A stretch of 64,000 nucleotides of DNA from Gadus chalcogrammus (lineage: Eukaryota; Chordata; Actinopteri; Gadiformes; Gadidae). Each line of letters opens with the position of its first letter. The stretch's first letter is position 1. A program made the translations under genes and the position numbers. The DNA lies in NCBI RefSeq assembly GCF_026213295.1, contig NC_079422.1, positions 2,628,573 to 2,692,572 on the forward strand, in the 5' to 3' direction. Under the pieces are notes generated by a model. The model saw only the letters and a program-made list of their open reading frames with translations, was not told the origin of the DNA and did no database searches. This document shows, one piece after another, positions 47,315 to 60,755 of the stretch.

Positions 47315-49040
47315 AGATATAGACTGATTGTCTTGGCTTGCATCCATGAAATATTGTAATATTATGGCCTAGGCTACTGCATATTGAGAACATTTAGATA
47401 TTAATTTGCGCAACTATCTGGGGATGAGGACATCCCCGAATATTGACGGGAATTCCGTATGCCATCTCAATATATAGCCTAACATATACAAAGATAACAC
47501 TGTACTATAGACACAAATGTATTTTCCACTAGCTAGTGGTGGTCAATACATTGTACTGTATTATACAGTAGAGAAACTAGTAAAGTCTACACAGCCTTAT
47601 TTTACGGCGTAACATGGCAGGCACTGCAGCTCTCGGCAATAAATTACTTTAGTCTGGCATTTCTCTTCACTGATTGGTTAGAAAGCTTTCAAAATGAGTG
47701 GTCAAGCACGGGGCTGGAAGACAGGTCAGCCGTGGGTTGCTCCACGCGCGTGTTCAATACACTTCCCCTCCTTTTGCTTCATAGTTACCATACCGAAATA
47801 CTTTAACAAACAAAGTGAGTTAAAAGCAATCCGGTTTAGACTACTTTCTGGCGAAACACGACAGCCTGCCCGGATGTTTATTTGCGATTGCCTCTTTCCT
47901 TTTCCCCTCCTTTCTGAAGGGGTCTATGAGTCTGGAATCAGAAAAGGGACCATGGAGGTGGGATGCTAATTCAAACCAATGCTCCTTACTAGGCCTTTAT
48001 GGATGGTATAATTATTTAATATTGTATTATTTAATGAATGCTATATTATTATATTTCTATGGGCTTAGGCAATACAAGTTCTGTCCTGATTTTAGCCTAA
48101 TGATTATTTTGTTGGGGTATCTATGCATTGTTTAGAGTTAATTATTCCCACAATTACGCAGGTGTTTGAGGCAGCATCTATCTCAATAATTTATTTATCC
48201 AACAGTGTATACCAGCATTATAGACAGAACCCTATTGAGAACCCTCCAAAGATCTAGTGTTCCTGTCCCACTTCACCCTCTTGTTGACCAAATGAAGTGA
48301 AGAGAAAATAAAGAGGTTCTTATTGGAAGAATGAGGTCATTGTAATGCTAGGTGACAACACATTGGTTATCAGCCTGACGGGGGTGTCACAGTTTCCAGT
48401 ATTGTCAGGGATCATAGGCCACCAGGTTGATGAAGGCGCGGGGGGGCCCTGACCGCCCTGGGGGACAGGATCAGGTCGTTAGAGCTCTATTACCCCTTGG
48501 CGCCACAACAAGGAACTGCTTTTCTCCACTCATTCATAATGAGACAAATTGTGCTCCGATGTATTGATGGATCCACGCCCAGGAAGACTTCATCATTGTT
48601 ACTTCACATGTTTAATGGAATTTGATCGATCAACATTCAATCAGTCCTGGGGAGAAAAGCAGCATGTTTATTCAAATGAGCAAGAACGTTTGATGTTTAT
48701 CAAAGTGTTAAAGGAATGTGAGAGTCATTGTGTTATTTGTGTCTTCCAGCTCTCCTTGTGTTTGTACATCTTGTAAGAGTTCCTCTATCTTTAAATCAAC
48801 AGAAAACACAAAAAATCACCCCAACGCATGTGGAGAAAATGGACATGTATTATCCATGGCTTTGTGATGCCATGCAGACTCTCATGCTAACACCTCCATG
48901 GTCATTATGTGAAAGGTTCTGTCAGGGCCATGGCGGGCACAGGCCAATGCTCGGGTGGCCAAAACGTTACCCACTTCTTCCCGTACGTGGCATTATTATG
49001 CATGCTGTCCTAGTGCAGTCTGCAGCTTGAGTGGCATAAT
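47315..49040. other. Gene-free stretch, possibly single-copy DNA
   Basis: No repeat or gene recognised. Short frames (for example 47,694-47,969) have no known domain. Part of it (about 48,150-48,800) is of mixed composition and could be conserved non-coding DNA, which only a cross-species alignment would show. Confidence 0.35.
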
Positions 49041-50334
<1,294 letters not shown>

Positions 50335-51463
50335 CAGTCGCTTTGGTTCATTTCTCAGATCAGAATTGAAATTCTCAAAACTACCTGTTCAATCTTCACA
50401 TCAGTGTGTCACTTGTGCACATGAAAAAACAGTTTCTCATTTATTTGAACACGTTGCAAATGCTTTGGTACATCCATGCACATGTTTATGTACAATTCTC
50501 TGCTCTTTCCTACATTATCAATTGCTTGTGTCCTGTTGATTAAAATATATTGTAATGATCTCTATGGAATAGTCTCACCCCAACAACATTTAGGCATTAG
50601 TTCATTGCATAACTCTTTACATGCAAAATGGTTCAACAAATTGTCATAATATGTCAAGCATATGTCTATACATTTCTATACACTGGCATTATTCTCTTTT
50701 TTTTGTTATTTTTTCTAAATCTGTCCTGAATTGGACAATTGCTGCCAGGTGAATCTTGACTTTCTCTAAAGAAGGGAAATGTTTGAAGCGTTAGATCAAC
50801 CAATGATCAACCAGTTTACTGGAATAGCTCAAAGGTGCATCTCCTGAACCATGAACTGGCAAGTATATATATAGCTGGAGCACAACACAATGTTACATTG
50901 TCTAAGAATTTGTGGCCCAACAGACAGGTATGTCAGGAGGTGAAGGATGACTGCAATGTAATTCCTACAGCAATGCATGTACAGTTTACCCCAAGGAGGT
51001 TTTCCTATGTTCACATTTCTAGCAATGACATGGTCTGTCAACAAATTACAGTAAAAACAGTCAAAGCGTTAACGTGAATCTTGTCCAGTCTCTTGCAATC
51101 AATCTCCCACATACACTAAGGTGTAACTTACAATTTACAATAATTGTCTTCAAAACTTTATCCATAGTTTACATCAGAACATCCCTCCAGAGCACACTGT
51201 TATATTGACAACATGACTAAGAAATTTGACTGTCATATCCGTAGACAATGACACAAGGACTTGTCATTCTGATGGCACTGACATGTTCATTGAAACAGAT
51301 ATTTACTTTTGAGAGATGAACTAAGGATTTTGAGCAAGAGACTGGCTTTTGCAGGTAATCCATGGTGTTTTGCTATTTGAACGCATTGTTTTGAGAAATG
51401 CACTTACTGCTTTGAAAATTTCAATTCTGATCTGAGAAATGTACCAAAGCGACTGAGAAAAAC
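50335..51463. mobile_element. Non-autonomous Tc1/mariner-type element, 1.13 kb
   Basis: The left end AGTTTTTCTCAGTCGCTTTG continues through ATTTCTCAGATCAGAATTGA; the right end carries the same in reverse, giving arms of more than 50 bp. TA flanks both sides (50,333-50,334 and 51,464-51,465). The interior has no transposase. The terminal GTTTTTCTC is shared with the autonomous IS630-like element at 52,718, suggesting a related family. Confidence 0.8.
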
Positions 51464-51619
51464 TAATAACAATAATAATAACAGTAATAATAATTATAAC
51501 AATAATAGTAGTAAGTAATAATAAATGCATATGGGCTATATATACTGTATTTCATATTTGTATTTTTTCTTTTAGAAATGGGCCTGTGTTTTTTGGGGTG
51601 GGTGGGTAACATACTGTAG

Positions 51620-51690
51620 AACAGGGCTATTCAACCTCATTAACAAGTGGGCCGAAAAGGAAAACCACTGGGGGTTCATTGGCCACACAG
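51620..51690 (+). repeat. Possible hAT-like terminus
   Basis: CAGGGCTATTCAACCTCATT followed by AAGTGGGCCG resembles the end of a fish hAT element. Only one end is seen and no duplication was found, so this is tentative. Confidence 0.3.
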
Positions 51691-52048
51691 AGTAAAACTA
51701 TGTGAATGAATCGCTACAAATAAATCATACTTAAAGTAGTGTTAACTTAATATATATAATACTACTACATGGAATAAACTTGTCAGACGCATTCCTTCCT
51801 TCTTCACTTTTAATCGTATCATTATAAAAGATTTTGTTCTCACATATTTTGGACACGTATTTAGAATTCAACAATGTTGTTTGAATCATCACAAAACAGA
51901 ACTACTGTACATATGAGACATTTTGAGCCAGTGAGTCAGTGAGAAAGATTGCACTGCCTTGTTTGCCTAGTTTGGCTCATCCTGAGACACTCCTGCAGCT
52001 TCTCATAGGTCATGGAGCAACGTGCCCTTGTTGTGATGGCATTCATAT

Positions 52049-52049
<1 letters not shown>

Positions 52050-52119
<70 letters not shown>

Positions 52120-52140
52120 GCACACACACACACACACACG

Positions 52141-52174
<34 letters not shown>
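52050..52174. repeat. (AC)n tract with GTGCGCGC interruptions
   Basis: An AC repeat with two regular CGTGCGCGCACAC interruptions. Confidence 0.95.
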
Positions 52175-52175
<1 letters not shown>

Positions 52176-52717
52176 CTCAGGAAGACTAACCAATCAAACT
52201 TTGCGAGCTTTCGCCAGGTGCAGGCGAAATTCGCCTGCACTCCCTGTCTACACGGCGCTTGACGATAGCCAACAGACACAACAGCGTTGAAGACACTCTA
52301 AAATATAGTAAACCCTAGAGGTTTGTTCTGTGTTTATTTGATTATATAAACGAAAGCCACAGCTCTCGTTCAATTTGACTCACTCACCCATTTATTCCAA
52401 ATCACCAATCGGCCAAACTGCAAGTGGCGGCCCTCAAATCCATTTCTAGAGAGCCGATGGGCTTCCGAACTTTGCTGTTAGAGCAGAAGCATTGAGCAAG
52501 TCTGCAGGGTTGGAGTTCTGCAGAGTACAGAGCAGGCCTGAAGGGTCGGAGCTTTCTGCAGAGTATAGAGCAGGGCTGCAGCCCCTGCGCCATAAGAACA
52601 TCTGTTCAGCACGTGACTTTAAAACTAGAAACATCTGTTCTACGGTTTCTATACTGCATCATGTCCATTGCCAACCCATCTGAACAAATATTTGCAGCAA
52701 TGGCGTGCACAGTGTTA

Positions 52718-55039
52718 GTTTTTCTCGATTGCTTAAGCACAATTTTCAAAACAGGGCCTGTGTTTTCAAAACACTACACACAATTAGCACAACCACACAC
52801 CCAATTAGCAAAACACTACAGATCCTGTGCAAAATTAAACACTCCTGTAAAAACTATACACTTCTTTTTAAAAACCACACTTTGTTACTATATGAAACAC
52901 ACACGTTTCACATTACTATACTCTGTTTGCACGAGTTACACTCTGCTGTGATAAACCTAAAACACTTTTAGCACTTCTACTTCCCTATGATTAGAGTAGG
53001 CTACTATCAACAAAGTACAAATATAATGTAAATTCACCAAACAATACACAAGACCAATGTTGCAGACTGAAGAAACTCATTTATTTCTCAACACGCCCAA
53101 AATGTTGACATAGAGATTCATAATACTGTAATCAAACGTCACTTTACGTATTGCAAGTTAAAAAACAACAACTAGACATTGTCTCTTCGCCTAGCTGGAT
53201 CTGGCCAGAGAATTTCATCAACATCACAGGCAATGTTGTCATTAGCAAGACACCTTGGAAAGAAACGTCTTGAATGACGAATCCATCCTTGCATTGCTGC
53301 TACCTCCATCTGGTCACAGGCCTCCTCCATGGCTTGGATGAGGGGTACCTCAGCCTGGAGACGGAGATCATATACCTTCCACCGCCATGCCGAGAAAAAC
53401 TCTTCTATAGGGTTGAGGAATGGAGAGTATGGTGGAAGATATAAGACGGTGAAATGTGGATGTTGCTGAAACCAGTTCTGAACCAGAGCAGAGCGATGGA
53501 AAGACACATTGTCCCAGACAACAATGTATTGCATATGATTTATTTGATTTGCTGCTGTTATGTTGCGCAATTGGTCCAAGAATGTAAGTATGAGTGCTGT
53601 GTTGTAAGCGCCCATATGGGCATGGCGGTGGAGGACCCCATTCTGTGTAATGGCTGCACAGAGTGTTATATTACCCCCACGTTGCCCTGGGACATTGACT
53701 ATAGCCCTGTGGCCAATGATGTTTCTTCCCCTCCTTCGTGTTCTCGTCAGGTTGAACCCAGCCTCATCTACGTAAATGAACTCATGCTGGATCTCCTCTC
53801 CGTCCATTCGTAAAACTCTCTGAAAAACAGTGTCCGGCAAAATTGTGTAGTTCAGTGTAGATCTAGTATACATATTACAGTACAGTAAAAAACTGAGACA
53901 GTATGCAAGATCACACTGCTAAAGTGAATACATACCTCTGCATAATCATGCCGCAGTCGTTTTACCCTTTCGGAATTGCGCTCGAAAGGCACTCGATAAA
54001 TTTGCTTCATTTGAATACGTTTCTTTTTTAGGATGCGTGCCAGTGTTGATTTTGAGACCTGATGGATATCATTGAAAATGGCGTGGTTATTGACAATGTT
54101 AGCTTGGAGCTGCTTGAGTGTTATAGCATTGTTGGCCAAAACCATGTTTACTATCTCCCTCTCTTTCTGTTCTGTGAACATAGGAGGCCTTCCCCCTTGT
54201 CGTCCCTGACCCTCAATCCTATGTAGAAAAAAAACCAGTATACAATAGTACAGTAATTTCACAGGAAAAGGTAACAGAAGTGCTGATAGTGCATAGAATA
54301 CAGTACTGTAAGCAGTGACTGAAACCGTGCAGATGTTTTTGATATGATGATATTTTTACAATACCTATTTTCCAGTCGAAATGTTCTCATCACACTTGCC
54401 ACTGTATATTGGCTTATATTTGGCTGTACTCGCAGTCCAGCCTCCCTCAGCGTCAGGCCGTGGTTGACAACGTGGTCAACCAGTGTTGCGCGGATCTCAT
54501 TTGTCCGATTCGGTCCTCTTTGAGCACCTTCTTGTCTTCCTCTTCCTCTTCCTCGTTCTCCTCGTCCTCCTCGTCCTCCTCGTCGTCCTCGTCGTCCTCC
54601 TCGTCCTCCTCCTCCTCCTCCTCCTCGTCGTCGTCTTACTCTTTCTCTGACTCTTTCCATTGTGCTTGGAGAACGCTGAACTCACCTACTGCTTTTTATA
54701 GTGCTTACACACCTGATTGTTGTGTCTGCAATTAAGCAAACAAGTGTTTGCACACCTGATGACTGTGTTGAACCAATTGGTTGGACGGTGTGGTAATTTG
54801 ACAGTCAGTGCTTTGGTATTGCAAGGACGTGACTTCATGATAGATTTTTGTGTGTAATGTATGTTAAGTGTGTTTAGTGTTTTGCAAATCACTGTGTGTA
54901 TTGTTTTGCAAAAAGTGTGAAGCTGACATTGTGCTTATAGTGGTGCAGATCTGGGCTCATGTTATGATCCTTGAGTGTAAGGTTTTGATAATAGTGTCAT
55001 ACTTTTGATTTTAGTGTTTAAGCAATCGAAAAAAAATGT
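52718..55039 (-). mobile_element. IS630/Tc1-like element, 2.3 kb
   Basis: Left end GTTTTTCTCGATTGCTTAAG is matched in reverse at the right by CATTTTTTTTCGATTGCTTA. TA flanks both sides (52,716-52,717 and 55,040-55,041). It encodes one transposase on the minus strand. Subterminal AT-rich DNA carries repeated CAAAACACTA/ACACACAATTAG words that may be binding sites. Confidence 0.85.
53172..54660 (-). CDS. IS630/Tc1-like DDE transposase, three exons, apparently intact
   Basis: Exons 54,660-54,365, 54,218-53,936 and 53,819-53,172, all with GT-AG introns in agreeing phase, give 408 residues. Exon 1 has a Gly/Arg-rich low-complexity start, then RTNEIRATLVDHVVNHGLTL and QYTVASVMRTFRLEN (helix-turn-helix-like). 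Exon 2 carries IEGQGRQGGRPPMFTEQKER and VSKSTLARILKKKRI, a second winged-helix-type region. Exon 3 is the catalytic core: D211 (FIYVDEAGFN), D296 (IVVWDNVSFHR) and E332 (SPFLNPIEEFF); 35 residues separate the second D and E by my count. The enzyme cuts and pastes the element into TA. Introns are unusual for this superfamily. Confidence 0.85.
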
Positions 55040-55041
55040 AA

Positions 55042-56798
55042 AAGAAAACACACAAAAAAAAAAATTCACAAAAAAATGGGCCTTTTCATTTAAAAAAACT
55101 AAGCTGAAATTATAACAATATATAAAAAGAATACGTATAATTGTTTTTATTTTTGAACTACTTTTATGGAATTATTTTTGATCATCAGCTAAAGTTAGGG
55201 CTGGCTCGTTAGGCATTAACTCGTCTAAACCTCCTTTAACGGACAAATCTCAAGTACAAGGACTTTAGGAGGAATGAAAGATTGGAAATGTTTTATGAAT
55301 TTATTATAAAAATAATAAATGATAGGCGCCACAAACTGAGAACCGTAACGCATTAAAGAAATTAATTTGGTATAAATAGGTTAACTTAATTTGGTGTTTT
55401 GCACCAAACAAGGAGCAATACGTTATATTGGGATCAATGGCATTGTAAGGCATCTACAATGTCTTATTGGGATATTGAGATTTGTAAACATTAAAGTTAA
55501 TTCAGGAAGTATTATTTATGTGAATAGGCCTAGTTCATAAACTATGAACGAAACTAAATAGGCTCAAATAAAAATATTTTGGTGACAATATGAACCGTCG
55601 TTTTTTGGACGTCCCATTAAAACAGGAGTTGACCGAGCCATTCAGGCCATTGGCTATATAGTGTCTAACATTAACACCAAATCAAAATCCTTGCATTTCA
55701 ATTAAGCTTGTCTTATTAAATTACAAACCTTACCTTGAGGCACTATCCTGTTTCTACAAATATTGTTGAATTACATTTAATCGAATAGGCCTTCTCTTCA
55801 AAAACATTAAGATCAAGAGATAAAATAATTGAAATAAATTAACAGAATTCATGTATTTACTTCACTAAATAACCTAGGCTACTTGTTTTTAAGTTTATTT
55901 ACTTTCCAAATATTTTCAAAAATAAAATACAACTGAATTAGTTGTTTAAATGTGTATTTGTTCAAATATAACGACATATATAGAATAAAACATTAATAAT
56001 ATACAAAAACATTTTGTGTTTTGCTGTTTATCTGAATCTCGGATGTTAATCAAAGGAAATAACATTATAGATATAATAATAATAACATTATTAAAACTAT
56101 GAATCGGTGAAAACTGGGATTTGTGCTAATATAAGCGTTGAGGACAGGTTCTTCCCCATAGTGGAGGCTGTTGAGTGTTGGCCTATTGGTGAAGAGACGC
56201 TTGGTTATAGGGGCTACATGCTGTAAGAGCTCTTATCTATAGGGCTCTGCCATTATGTTGTTGTTACTATACAATTTATTTATTGCTTGTTGTAAAATAG
56301 TCCAACATATTTTTAAGTAGGCCTAGATTAACAATAAACACGCGAAATGGGATTAATAATATTGACATGAAACAATATAAAAGGGTAAAAATAACATTTT
56401 AATATAAAATGCAAAACATATACAAAAATGTACATAGATGATAAACATAGGAATGTGTTAATTGCACTGCTTCTTTTCCTCCAATGTTTCACAAATAAAT
56501 AAATAGATGTATTCTGGTTATCGTATGATAAGCAGTAGCTTATTCTCTCACAAAAACACTGAGACAACTCGATTGCTCTTTGACTTCCAGAGAATCGAGT
56601 CCAAAGCATAACCAAAAAGGTACATTCGTCGTCAACAATAGTAAAAGGTATCAGAAGGTATTGAGCTCACAATACAAATGCATGAGACTTTCAGGGTTCA
56701 GAGTGGACCCAGACCCTGTAACTCTTGGTCTAAGTGGGTCCTCCTGATTCCAGCATCGGACCCCAGATCGTCCCGTCAAAGTGATAATCAGCAGTCAT
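55042..56798. other. AT-rich intergenic DNA downstream of the Twist-family gene
   Basis: No repeat, frame or RNA recognised. It may hold 3' UTR and regulatory DNA of the Twist-family gene. Confidence 0.4.
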
Positions 56799-56914
56799 CT
56801 GGAAGTAAGAGGATCAATCAAAAGGTGTTTTTTATAGGCCTATATACGTCTCCCCCCGCCGAGCAAAATTCTAACTGAACACATTGTATGTAGGCCTATT
56901 TGGAGTTTCCTTAC
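56799..56914 (-). other. Possible 3' UTR intron of the Twist-family gene
   Basis: On the minus strand CT|GTAAGG lies 13 bp after the stop and CTTACTTCCAG|ATGACTG 116 bp further. Twist genes often have an intron in the 3' UTR, so this pair is plausible. Confidence 0.35.
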
Positions 56915-56926
56915 AGCATACAGTTT

Positions 56927-57433
56927 TCAAAGGGTTTTTCCTAGTGCGATGTTGACCATCTCCATCCTCCACACAGAGAACGCAGATCTCAACCTCTCAG
57001 GAGACTCACAACCACAACTTGCCATTTTGGAGTCCAACTCCTCGCTTTGCAGGACTTGGAAGAGAAAATCGATGTATCTGGCAGCAAGCTTCAGTGTTTG
57101 TATCTTGCTTAATTTGTCTGAGGGCAAAGTAGGAATGATTTTCCGCAGTGATGCAAACGCTTGGTTCAGAGACTGCGTCCTCTGCCTCTCCCGCCCGTTG
57201 GCCATGACCCTCTCCGTGTGGAGCTCTTCAGAGGACTGGGAGCTGGGGCTGGACCTTTTCCCTCCCTTCCCGGGGGTTGGACTATCTGAATCCTCCCCGT
57301 CTGTCCGACTCGATCTCCTTATTTTCCTCCCACCTCTCCTGGTTTGACTGTCCACTTCTCCCACGCTGTTACCGAGACTGTCCATAGGAGAGCCAGGGGA
57401 GCTGCAGCTCGACTCTCGGGTCTCCTCAGACAT
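56927..57433 (-). CDS. Twist-family bHLH transcription factor
   Basis: A single-exon frame of 168 residues from ATG 57,433. The N-terminus is Ser-rich, with basic runs [12 protein letters not shown] (32-43) and KGGKR (56-60) that could be nuclear signals. The bHLH spans about 75-128: [20 protein letters not shown], then [20 protein letters not shown] and [10 protein letters not shown], which is the Twist signature. RSAFSVWRM (149-157) is the start of the Twist box (WR domain). Twist proteins bind E-boxes as dimers and control mesoderm and neural-crest development. Differences from usual Twist1/2: Gly80 in the basic region where Val is typical, Gln91 for Glu, and a changed end [10 protein letters not shown]. 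The paralog is uncertain (twist3-like possible), so no symbol is given. The only host-like gene in the window. Confidence 0.85.
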   Translation of the reverse strand: MSEETRESSCSSPGSPMDSLGNSVGEVDSQTRRGGRKIRRSSRTDGEDSDSPTPGKGGKRSSPSSQSSEELHTERVMANGRERQRTQSLNQAFASLRKIIPTLPSDKLSKIQTLKLAARYIDFLFQVLQSEELDSKMASCGCESPERLRSAFSVWRMEMVNIALGKTL

Positions 57434-57580
57434 CCCCTCGGATGACGAGCAACCAATGACCTGACATTAAATCAACGGGTAATCCTGTCCTGGTTCCTTC
57501 TCTCTTTGCCCCGCAGAATCCATACAAATGACCAGCGATGAACGCAAGAAATTTCTGATCATTGACAACTTTAGGGAGTT

Positions 57581-57586
57581 CTTATA
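57581..57586 (-). promoter_or_regulatory. Possible TATA box for the Twist-family gene
   Basis: TATAAG on the minus strand about 150 bp upstream of the ATG is positioned for a TATA box with a 5' UTR of roughly 115-120 bp. Position only; no transcript data. Confidence 0.3.
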
Positions 57587-57599
57587 GTCTACATTTAAA

Positions 57600-59163
57600 G
57601 AGCTTTAGGAAGCGATGGGATAGGCCCACACATGATAGCTACAAGGGGTGGGGACCACCAGAACCATCACAAGGGGTGGGGGCCCCAAGAACCATCAATG
57701 GGTGGGGGCTACTTCGCAAGATAACAAATTAGCCCACACGTTTTGTGCTCATGGAGTAGATGTATACTGCCAAGATAAAAATCAATATGAATATAATTTA
57801 TTAGCCATTTTTCGGTGTAGTTATAGTTCACCAACATTTTTCTTCGTGAGCAGAATTAAACATATTGAAGGGTGTCTGATTATATTTATTTATTATTACA
57901 TTATTTTTGACGAAAATAAAGCCTTGATGTGGCTTTTATGTTTCATAAATGATTTACTAATCTCAGTCAATATTACAATCTTCATTTTTAACAAACACGC
58001 TGCAGCTTTACACTCGACCACAGGATAGCATTGTTTTTCTCACAGGGGTATATTTACTGGTATAATAAATATGTTGATATATGCATCTGTTCATTTGTTT
58101 GCAAATTCCTTAGTTCCAGTATGGTGAAAACCTGCGAGATCCCACCTGATGCTATCCAATGGATTTTAATAATATATTTACATTCAAACATTATGTTTAT
58201 ATATACTTTGTCATATCCTTGTGGGGCTAGCAAATGGTGTGATTCTGATGAAGCTCAACATAAAGAAGGTTTTGAAAAGCCCTAGCCATGTCGTAGGTTT
58301 CCTTTGACACTGCTTTGGCGCACAACTCCAAGCATTTTTTCAAACTGGCCAACTGAAGAAGGCATACTAAGTAGACTATAAAAGTTACATCTATGAAGAA
58401 ACATGCAGCTAAATTGTAAACTGAACATGTTTGAAAAACGTATTTTGTCCTTTAATTATATAGGAAACATTTTGACACACAGCCAAACCGAGGCAATACA
58501 CAGAGGAGCTTCCATCTCTCTCTGTGATATTTACCAGGATGTGTGATACAATATCTGTCTTGTTTATGAGGATGTTTATTTTGATTAGGTTGATGAAGCC
58601 TGCAGTCCAGGGGAGCAGCACCTGGTTCAGGAAGCCAGAGGGCGGTTAGGATCAGAGGTCAACACCACAGAACATCCACTTACAGCGGAGGCCTAGAAAT
58701 AAAGCCTTGTTCTCAACCCGCCAGCCAACCACAGCGAACCAGGATGTTCTAAATGGGACCTATGTGTTACTCCTATCTTCAACCCTCATACACTGGAAAA
58801 AGGGTTTTAAGCCGTACTTCATCTGATTATTATTTTGTAATTCAATTCAAATAAACATTTTTTGTTTTATTTTTAAAATAACTTTTTTTTATTTCAAAAT
58901 ACTGTGAAATATAGATATTTTTAATTAGGAGCTCAATTAAGAAATATCCATTTTGACAAATGTAAAATTTTAAGGTTGTGTATGAACTGATTAATAATTT
59001 TGTCATTCAATCCAAATAAAAAAAAATTGTTTCTTCCTAAAACACTTGATTAGGAGCTCAATTTAGAAATATTTGTTCAGGCAAATGTACAATTTCAAGG
59101 TTACGTACAAGCCTGCGCATGCGCATTAAATACAAAGACGCTTACGACTACTGGACCAAACCG
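57600..59163. other. Gene-free DNA upstream of the Twist-family gene
   Basis: Contains an imperfect short direct repeat near 57,640-57,710 (AAGGGGTGGGG.CCC twice) and AT-rich DNA with a loosely repeated block TTAGGAGCTCAATT.AGAAAT at 58,924 and 59,050. No gene recognised. Confidence 0.4.
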
Positions 59164-59300
59164 CAGTGTTGCCAACTTAGCGATTTTGTCGCTATATTTA
59201 GCTACTTTTCAGACCCCTTTGGCGACTTTTTTTCAAAACAGTGACAAGCGACAAATCTAGCTTATTTTTCAGCTGCTATTGGTGACTTTTTGAGGTGGTT
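59164..59300 (+). repeat. hAT-like non-autonomous repeat
   Basis: CAGTGTTGCCAACTTAGCGA followed by TTTTGTCGCTATATTTAGCT and GGCGACTTTTT is a common fish repeat of hAT-like type. The SINE that follows begins just after it. Confidence 0.55.
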
Positions 59301-59318
59301 CTGTGAGCTACATTTTGT

Positions 59319-59526
59319 GGCGGCAGTAGCTCAGGTGGTAGAGCGGGTTGGCTGGTAAACTGAAGGTTGTTGGTTCGATCCTCGGCTTCAGCAAGCAGAG
59401 TATCGAGGTGCCTTTGACACTGCTGATGCTGGAACAGAGATTTCCAACTGTCCAGCAGAAGCGCCCCATGGCCATGAAGAGGCGGGTGCCGAGCGGGAAA
59501 AAATGATGATGATGATGATGATGATG
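59319..59526 (+). mobile_element. tRNA-derived SINE
   Basis: GGCGGCAGTAGCTCAGGTGG carries an A box (TAGCTCAGGTGGTAGAGCG) and GGTTCGATCC a B box about 40 bp later, so the RNA polymerase III promoter is well preserved. A tRNA-unrelated body follows (AGTATCGAGGTGCCTTTGAC), with a (GAT)n tail at 59,500-59,526. Only one base separates typical box words from consensus. Confidence 0.85.
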
Positions 59527-60139
59527 TATACAAAAAATTTTTCATGTTTAAATGAGAAACAATTGTTTGATTAAATTGTAATCTTTTTGATTGGATAAAA
59601 CAAATTATTTCTGATAGATATTTCTTAAATGAGAAACAATTGTTGGAGTGAATCAATATTTTTTTGTTTAGGATTTAACATACGATTTAAATGTATTAAC
59701 TTCATTCAAAGAATAGAATTATACTTGGTGCCAAGTTGTATTATTTTGTTTTTATGAACATAGGAAATATTGTTTGAGGCAAGCTATATATTTGTCATTG
59801 GCTCAAGTTATGTAATATAGATGTGAACCATTACCCTTGTTTTTTTTAATTGGTTCAACAGAAGGCTTTTTCCAGTGTAAGGTGTTCGGTTCTGTGGGAC
59901 CCGTTTTCAGTTTTTAGCTTTATAAAAGTGATACAAATAATTATTTTTTTGAACTAAGATTCATTGGCTTTGGGTCATTTTCTGTGAGGAACCTAAATCA
60001 GAAAACATTTTCAAGGACCCCCCCCTGTATACCCCCCCATCACATTTATATTACACACAGGGTGTTCGGGTCCAGTGGACCCGGAGCTAGTTTAAGTGTG
60101 GACATCATAGGTTCTGTGCACCCTCATTTTCCCTTTCTC

Positions 60140-60239
<100 letters not shown>

Positions 60240-60446
60240 AGAGTAAAGCAGGTGAATGGGCCCTTGGTGTGAGCACCCACAGTGTGCACCCACTGTTCCC
60301 GCACAAGGTTGCAACATTGGAGCACCCAACACTATCTACACCCATATTCCCACACATTTCACCCTCTGTCTTGCGGGAACCAAGCTTGGGGATCTGACAC
60401 TATAAAAAATCTCTGTCAGCGTGGTTCAATACCACAACTGATCAAG

Positions 60447-60755
60447 ATGGCAAAGCTATTCTCTGTTCAGACTGCCTTACAGTTGATATTTGAAGAGACA
60501 GAGGGTTTTGATGGTGATGCTGAGGAAACAGTTTCAGAAAGTGAGGATAACATTTCTGAAAATTCAGAGTCTGACACTGAGTTTGAAGAGGAGGATCAGC
60601 ATCAGCCAGCTCCGAAACGTAAAAGACAAATACACAATATACCAGCCTGTCCTCCTAGAAAATACGACCGCATAGGTCGTTTGTACCGCCCCAAATTACG
60701 ACCCACTGGAGCGTATTTAGCGCCTCTAGCGGTCATGCAAATAACGACATTCTGA
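60447..60755 (+). pseudogene. piggyBac-like transposase N-terminal fragment
   Basis: From ATG 60,447 it reads MAKLFSVQTALQLIFEETEG, an acidic stretch (SEDNISENSESDTEFEEEDQ) and KRKRQIHNIPACPP, matching the N-terminus of fish piggyBac-like transposases. The recognisable part ends near 60,700; the frame stops at 60,755. The DDD catalytic core is absent. The start at 60,447 is preferred over the upstream in-frame codons, which belong to the GT repeat. Confidence 0.55.

Noticed and set aside
53454..53813. Plus-strand 119-codon frame
   Set aside because: Antisense of the transposase catalytic exon.
54409..54735. Plus-strand Ser-rich frame of 108 codons
   Set aside because: Antisense shadow of the Gly/Arg-rich first exon of the IS630-like transposase.
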